Assembly: GCA_009920815.1 (NCBI GenBank)
Contig: RFZH01000075.1
Coordinates: forward strand, 1-9,392
Direction of reading: 5' to 3'
Length of the DNA: 9,392 nt
Source: Paracoccaceae bacterium
GTDB taxonomy: Bacteria > Pseudomonadota > Alphaproteobacteria > Rhodobacterales > Rhodobacteraceae
Within the stretch, counting starts at the first letter, position 1; every line of letters begins with the position of its first letter. Positions 5,230 to 9,392 of this stretch are shown one piece after another. The notes beneath the pieces are model-generated. The model saw nothing but the letters and a program-made list of their open reading frames with translations, did not search any database and had not been told where the DNA came from. The translations under genes were made by a program, and so were the position numbers.

Positions 5230-7596
5230 TTAACTGTTCATCGCTGCCCAAACGCGCGATGGCGATACAGGCATATCGATATGGGTAACATTGGTATGAC
5301 CACCGGAATGTAGCGCGTCGATGACCGCATTTACAACCGCGGGCGGTGACCCGATTGCCCCAGCTTCACCACAGCCTTTCACGCCCAAGGGGTTGTGCGT
5401 ACAAGGTGTTTGGCATGAATGGTCGACCGCATAGAACGGAACATCCGACGCGCGTGGCATCGCATAATCCATATATGATGCAGACAACAACTGACCGTTC
5501 TCATCATAGGCACAGTTTTCCAACAACGCTTGACCGATACCTTGGCCAATACCGCCATGAACCTGACCTGTCACAATCATCGGGTTGATCACGTTGCCAA
5601 AGTCATCTGCTGCGCTAAAGCGTTCTACAGTGACTTTGCCAGTTTCTGGATCAACTTCGACCTCACAGGCATAAGCGCCTGATGGATAGGTAAAGTTCGC
5701 GGGGTCATAGAACGCTGTTTCCTCTAAACCTGGTTCAATGTCTTCTAACGGATAGTTATGCGGCACATAAGCGGCCAATGTCACATCACCCCAAGCACAG
5801 GATTTATCGGTCCCCTTGACGCTGAACTGACCATTTTTCAGTTCAATATCAGCTTCGGATGCCTCCAACAAATGGGACGCAATCTTTTTCGCTTTGTTGA
5901 TGATCTTTTCGGTTGCACGCACCATGGCTGACCCACAAACCGCAATAGACCGCGATCCGTAAGTGCCCATCCCAAATGGGATTTTTGAACTATCACCGTG
6001 GACGATGTCGATCATGCTTTCGTCAATGCCCAACATTTCCGCCACAACTTGGGGGAAAGCTGTTTCGTGGCCTTGACCGTGGCTGTGTGCACCGACCATG
6101 ACGCTGATGGATCCTGTCGCGTTCACACGCACAGTTGCCGCATCATAGAGACCCGCACGTGCACCCAATTGACCAACCAGGTTGGATGGCGCAATGCCAC
6201 ATGCTTCGATGTAACAGTTTACACCCAGGCCGCGCAGTTTGCCTTTGGCCTCAGACGCTTTGCGGCGCGCCTCAAAACCTGAGAGATCTGCGATTTCTTC
6301 CAATTTGGCCATCGTGGCTTCGTAATCACCGGTATCATACTCAACCGCTACAGGCGTTGCATATGGGAACTGAGTGATAAAGTTTTGACGACGCAGAGCA
6401 ATCGGATCAACACCCAATTCACGCGCCGCTTTGTCAATGACACGTTCCAATTGGAATGTCGCTTCGGGGCGACCTGCGCCGCGATAGGCGTCAACGGGAA
6501 CAGTGTTTGTGAACACGGCCTTGACGTTCACATAAATCAAAGGCGTTCTATAATTGCCCGCCATCAAAGTGCCATGCAACCACGTCGGAACCGACGGCGC
6601 AAATGTGGACAGATACGCCCCCATATTCGCATAGGTTTCGGTGCGTACTGCGGTAAAGTTATTGTCCGCATCCAAGGCCAGTTCAATTTTGGTCACATGA
6701 TCACGGCCATGCGCATCAGACATGAACGCCTCTGATCGGCTGGCTGTCCATTTGACCGCGCGGTTGATTTGGCGCGCCGCAAATGTACAGAACGCTTCTT
6801 CGGCATAATGGAAAATCTTGGTGCCGAAACCACCACCCACGTCGGGGGCTACAACGCGCAGTTTGTGTTCTGGAATACCCAAAACAAACGCCCCCATCAG
6901 CAACCGAATAACGTGTGGGTTTTGTGATGTGGTATAAAGCGTGGATTCGTCATTTGCGCGGTTGTAATCACCAACAGCAACACGTGGTTCCATGGGGTTC
7001 GCAACCAAACGGTTATTCACCAATTCAAGCGTGGTGACGTGTGCCGCGTTCTTGATTGCCTCGTCTACTGCTGCTTTGTTTTCTTCGACAAAGCCCCAGT
7101 CGTAACACAGGTTGTCTGCTAGATCATCGTGAACCTTTGCAGAGCCAGCTTGCAACGCTTTTTTCATGTCAACCACCGCAGGTAATTCGGTGATATCCAG
7201 CTCAATCGCTTCTGCGGCGTCTCTGGCTTGTTCCAGTGTCTCTGCCACAACGGCACAGATTGGATCGCCGACATGGCGCACTTTGCCTTGGGCCAAAACA
7301 GGATGGGCTGGTTCTTTCATGACCTCGCCGAAACGGTCGGTCACCTGCCAACCACAGGGCAAACCGCCAACGCCTTCGAAATCTGCGCCTGTGAAAATGC
7401 GCACAACGCCAGGCATCGCAGATGCAGCTGATGTATCGATGCTATTGATTTTGCCATGTGCAACGTCAGAACGCAGGAAATAGACATGTGCTTGGCCATG
7501 AATATTGATGTCGTCTGTATATTGACCTGTACCAGTCAGAAAACGGACGTCTTCACGACGCTTTGAACTTGCGCCGATGCCACTATCTTTGGGCAT
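5230..7596 (-). CDS. coxL: Form II CO-dehydrogenase-like molybdopterin subunit CoxL (xanthine dehydrogenase family)
   Basis: This is the 788-residue large subunit of a molybdenum hydroxylase, full length for the family, which carries the molybdopterin cytosine dinucleotide cofactor and the substrate site. The N-terminal a/b-hammerhead domain (about 15-140) precedes the molybdopterin-binding domains. Recognisable motifs are GGGFGTK (254-260), AYRGAGR (370-376), HGQGHETAFPQ (506-516), GTYGSRS (544-550) and the active-site glutamate E744 in GCGEAGAIG. AYRGAGR is the form II signature. Form I enzymes, the proven CO oxidisers, have AYxCSFR, whose cysteine holds the Mo-Cu centre, and here that position is G373. 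The substrate is thus unknown; CO activity is not supported by sequence. A GGGAGGA ribosome site lies about 7 nt before the ATG, 21 nt after coxS and 15 nt before coxM, in the S-L-M order usual for form II operons. Confidence 0.93.
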   Translation of the reverse strand: MPKDSGIGASSKRREDVRFLTGTGQYTDDINIHGQAHVYFLRSDVAHGKINSIDTSAASAMPGVVRIFTGADFEGVGGLPCGWQVTDRFGEVMKEPAHPVLAQGKVRHVGDPICAVVAETLEQARDAAEAIELDITELPAVVDMKKALQAGSAKVHDDLADNLCYDWGFVEENKAAVDEAIKNAAHVTTLELVNNRLVANPMEPRVAVGDYNRANDESTLYTTSQNPHVIRLLMGAFVLGIPEHKLRVVAPDVGGGFGTKIFHYAEEAFCTFAARQINRAVKWTASRSEAFMSDAHGRDHVTKIELALDADNNFTAVRTETYANMGAYLSTFAPSVPTWLHGTLMAGNYRTPLIYVNVKAVFTNTVPVDAYRGAGRPEATFQLERVIDKAARELGVDPIALRRQNFITQFPYATPVAVEYDTGDYEATMAKLEEIADLSGFEARRKASEAKGKLRGLGVNCYIEACGIAPSNLVGQLGARAGLYDAATVRVNATGSISVMVGAHSHGQGHETAFPQVVAEMLGIDESMIDIVHGDSSKIPFGMGTYGSRSIAVCGSAMVRATEKIINKAKKIASHLLEASEADIELKNGQFSVKGTDKSCAWGDVTLAAYVPHNYPLEDIEPGLEETAFYDPANFTYPSGAYACEVEVDPETGKVTVERFSAADDFGNVINPMIVTGQVHGGIGQGIGQALLENCAYDENGQLLSASYMDYAMPRASDVPFYAVDHSCQTPCTHNPLGVKGCGEAGAIGSPPAVVNAVIDALHSGGHTNVTHIDMPVSPSRVWAAMNS

Positions 7597-7617
7597 GGTT
7601 ATTCCTCCCTTTTATAG

Positions 7618-8103
7618 TTATTCTGCGGCCAGTTGGCTGACGTCTTGTCCAGACGCGGCCATGATCGCTTTGACAATGTTATGATACCCTGTGCAGCGGC
7701 AAATGTTGCCCTCTAGGTGATGACGTACTTCGGCCTCGGTTGGCTTGGGGTTGTTTTTCAACAAATCCGCAGCAGCCATGACCATGCCAGGCGTACAGAA
7801 ACCACATTGCAAACCGTGATGTTCTTGGAACGCCGCTTGGATTGTATTCAATGTGCCGTCTGGCGCGGCTTGGCCTTCGATTGTCGAAACAGAAGCGCCG
7901 TCTGCCTCAGCTGCAAGCATAGTGCAGGATTTCACAGCAACGCCATCAACATGAACGGTACAGGCACCGCATTGGCTGGTATCACAGCCGACATGTGTGC
8001 CAGTCAAACGCAAGTCTTTCCGCAGGAAATCAACCAGAAGCGTGCGCCCCTCGACTTCCCCCGAAACGGCCTTGCCGTTTACTGTCATTGAAATTTTTGT
8101 CAT
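7618..8103 (-). CDS. coxS: CO-dehydrogenase-like [2Fe-2S] iron-sulfur subunit CoxS
   Basis: This encodes a 161-residue small subunit with two [2Fe-2S] clusters that relay electrons from the CoxL molybdenum site to the CoxM flavin. The N-terminal plant-ferredoxin-like domain has C40, C45, C48 and C60 (CDTSQCGAC...C). The C-terminal helical domain has C100 and C103 (CGFC) and C135 and C137 (CRC in NICRCTGYHNIV). All eight ligands are present and the length is normal. A GGGAGGA ribosome site precedes the ATG by about 7 nt. It lies 25 nt downstream of coxG and 21 nt upstream of coxL, clearly in one operon. I see no deviation from the family. Confidence 0.95.
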   Translation of the reverse strand: MTKISMTVNGKAVSGEVEGRTLLVDFLRKDLRLTGTHVGCDTSQCGACTVHVDGVAVKSCTMLAAEADGASVSTIEGQAAPDGTLNTIQAAFQEHHGLQCGFCTPGMVMAAADLLKNNPKPTEAEVRHHLEGNICRCTGYHNIVKAIMAASGQDVSQLAAE

Positions 8104-8128
8104 TCTTGTCCTCCCTATTCTTTTGGAT

Positions 8129-8641
8129 TTATCCGATTATCTTTTTAAACCAGCCTTTTTTCTCGCCGTCTCCCTCGGCTGTTTCGGCTGTTTGATCTGA
8201 TGGTCCCTCAACGGCACCACGAAAGTTTTCAAAAAACTGATCTGCCATTTTCTTGGCAAATCCATCAATGATGCGGCTGCCCAATTGGGCCAGCTTTCCA
8301 CCAACTTTGGCTTCGACATCATATTCCAACAATGTACCGTCCTCATGATCGGACAATGTGACCTTTGCGCCACCCTTGGCAAAGCCCGCAGCACCGCCTT
8401 TTCCTTCGCCAGACAAGGTAAGGCTTTGACCCTCGACAATATCAGACAGAGTTACGGCACCTTTAAAGGTTGCTTTCACGGGCCCTACCTTTTGCACGAC
8501 GGTCGCTTCAAATCCATCCGCCGGGGACCCCGACATTTCTGTGCATCCAGGAACGCAGTCTTTCAACACATCGGCAGACAGTAATGCTTGCCAGACTGTT
8601 TCGCGATCTGCCGCGATGACTTTGGAATCCGCTAGGTTCAT
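8129..8641 (-). CDS. coxG: CoxG family protein (SRPBCC fold), CO-dehydrogenase accessory
   Basis: This encodes a 170-residue protein with a single SRPBCC/START-like lipid-binding domain (about 1-145). It opens with MNLADSKVIAADRETVWQAL, and the typical CoxG segment GGKLAQLGSRIIDGFAKKMA lies at about 114-133. An acidic linker (GPSDQTAETAEGDGE) leads to a short basic, aromatic tail (KKGWFKKIIG) that looks like an amphipathic membrane anchor. CoxG is known to tether CO dehydrogenase to the membrane, and for mycobacterial enzymes it is reported to supply quinone. A similar role with this form II enzyme is inference. It is first in the operon, and GGAGA about 9 nt upstream supports the ATG at 8641. 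Confidence 0.9.
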   Translation of the reverse strand: MNLADSKVIAADRETVWQALLSADVLKDCVPGCTEMSGSPADGFEATVVQKVGPVKATFKGAVTLSDIVEGQSLTLSGEGKGGAAGFAKGGAKVTLSDHEDGTLLEYDVEAKVGGKLAQLGSRIIDGFAKKMADQFFENFRGAVEGPSDQTAETAEGDGEKKGWFKKIIG

Positions 8642-8967
8642 AGGGTGTAGTCTCCAATTCAGGTTCTATGCTATGCGACAAACAGCACGTCTGACCATTA
8701 GACTAAGGGCGTAGTTACCCAAGTTTTGGCGGCGAGCGTGTCACGCCACAAGACGCAAAAATTTCGTTCAATCTGGCAACATTAAGCGCAGCAAAATGAA
8801 TATCGTCAACAGGCTAAGCCAATCGATTGTGGAAAAAGTCACCACCACTGCCCATTTACCAGCCGAAAATCCGGGCTTGACATCATGATGCCACTGCAGT
8901 CGTCTGGTTATGACGCTGATAAGATCAGACCAAACAGCGATAATTGAAACTAAGCAACTTTATTATA
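8642..8967. other. Divergent intergenic region between coxG and the acetyltransferase gene
   Basis: This 326-nt gap holds no supported gene. It contains a weak candidate cox promoter (8781-8809), an imperfect palindrome GTCTGACCATTAGAC (8689-8703, five of six pairs) close upstream of coxG, and a perfect 10-bp palindrome CATCATGATG (8881-8890) overlapping TTGACA (8877-8882). TTGACA has no good -10 box at 16-18 nt. Regulators of both divergent units would act here, but none is encoded in the window. Confidence 0.5.
8781..8809 (-). promoter_or_regulatory. Weak candidate promoter for the coxGSLM operon
   Basis: On the minus strand TTGACG (8809-8804) and CTTAAT (8786-8781) are 17 nt apart. The -35 box is good and the -10 box matches 4 of 6 positions. 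The predicted leader to coxG would be about 130 nt, with the imperfect palindrome at 8689-8703 inside it. It is the best pair I found by eye, but chance occurrence is quite possible. Confidence 0.3.
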
Positions 8968-9392
8968 ATGACTTTTACAATTGAAACCGCAACACGCGAT
9001 CACCTGACCCAAATGGTGGATATCTTAAACGACATTATTGCTGCGGGGTGTTTTACGGCACATCGACGACGCTTTGATGCTCCGCGTATGCTGGATCATT
9101 ACCTTGAACCCTCAGGCGTCATTTCATGTGTCGTGGCGCTCGAGGACGCGGATGTTTTGGGGTTTCAATCGTTGGAATGGGATCGCAACGATACAGAAGG
9201 AACCACCGCATCAATCGCAACCTTTATTCGGCTCACCACCCAACGCGCGGGCATTGCGCGGGCAATGTTTGCCGAAACACGCCGTCATACCATCGCCGCC
9301 GGCGCACAAAAAATAGACGCGATCATTCGCGCCGATAACGTCAGAGGATTGGGGTTTTATCGATCCCAGGGATTCATTGACGCCCATGTCTA
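8968..9392 (+). CDS. GNAT family N-acetyltransferase, 5' part
   Basis: The frame is open from ATG 8968 to the window end, giving 141 residues of a protein whose C-terminus lies outside. It reads as a Gcn5-related N-acetyltransferase. The opening is MTFTIETATRDHLTQMVDIL. A central beta segment GVISCVVALEDADVLGFQSL (50-69) follows. The acetyl-CoA-binding motif A region comes next, with the pyrophosphate loop TQRAGIARAM (91-100, a variant of Q/RxxGxG/A), and then ADNVRGLGFYRSQGF (122-136), the usual 'N..a..fY...GF' end. The acceptor substrate is unknown. No clear ribosome site precedes the ATG, and TATAAT (8964-8969) overlaps it; ATG 9013 (residue 16) is an alternative but would delete the first beta strand. 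It is divergent from the cox operon with no evident functional link. Confidence 0.85.
   Translation, partial: MTFTIETATRDHLTQMVDILNDIIAAGCFTAHRRRFDAPRMLDHYLEPSGVISCVVALEDADVLGFQSLEWDRNDTEGTTASIATFIRLTTQRAGIARAMFAETRRHTIAAGAQKIDAIIRADNVRGLGFYRSQGFIDAHV

Noticed and set aside
4748..5233. 161-residue plus-strand open frame across the coxM junction
   Set aside because: It is antisense to coxM, low-complexity in character (rich in Arg, Ser and Ala), and shows no recognisable family. It is a shadow frame lengthened by the local deletion.
5230..7596. Interpretation as a true (form I) aerobic CO dehydrogenase
   Set aside because: The active-site motif is AYRGAGR without the copper-binding cysteine, and the gene order is S-L-M rather than M-S-L.

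Overview
The window looks like an ordinary chromosomal segment of an alphaproteobacterium, most likely a marine Rhodobacterales (Roseobacter-type) organism. The grounds are the TRAP transporter tail, the Rhodobacterales-like CoxG/CoxS/CoxL/CoxM proteins, the strong GGAGG-type ribosome sites and the moderate G+C content. The assignment rests on protein character alone; no rRNA or other phylogenetic marker is present. I see no insertion sequence, CRISPR array, phage gene, tRNA or attachment site.

Layout: (1) 1-177 (+) is the C-terminal end of a TRAP solute-binding protein, followed by a bidirectional hairpin terminator (185-208). (2) 210-689 (-) is a small exported Sel1-repeat protein. It is divergent from, and almost touching, (3) a periplasmic di-heme cytochrome c peroxidase/MauG-family protein (about 693-1991, +) whose start codon is unclear. 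(4) 2003-2629 (+) is a YfcG-like glutathione S-transferase, 11 nt downstream and probably co-transcribed. (5) 2639-4234 (-) is an inner-membrane phosphoethanolamine transferase (EptA family), convergent with the GST. Its upstream region carries a good sigma70-like promoter with a perfect 12-bp palindrome inside it. (6) 8641 down to 4475 (-) is a four-gene operon coxG-coxS-coxL-coxM encoding a form II carbon-monoxide-dehydrogenase-like molybdenum hydroxylase, closed by a strong terminator (4424-4452). (7) 8968 to the window end (+) is the start of a GNAT acetyltransferase, divergent from the cox operon.

In the cox operon, CoxS (two [2Fe-2S] clusters), CoxM (FAD) and CoxL (molybdopterin) would form one enzyme. 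CoxG is a lipid-binding-fold protein with a basic, aromatic C-terminal tail and probably serves it at the membrane. The CoxL active-site motif AYRGAGR and the S-L-M gene order are both form II traits, so CO oxidation should not be assumed. The clearest anomaly in the window is that coxM is broken: a short internal deletion of roughly 45-55 nt also shifts the frame near 4982-4997, exactly at a GC-rich hairpin, while both flanks remain well conserved. It is either a very recent inactivation or an assembly/sequencing error. I found no convincing undescribed system; the other findings are local.
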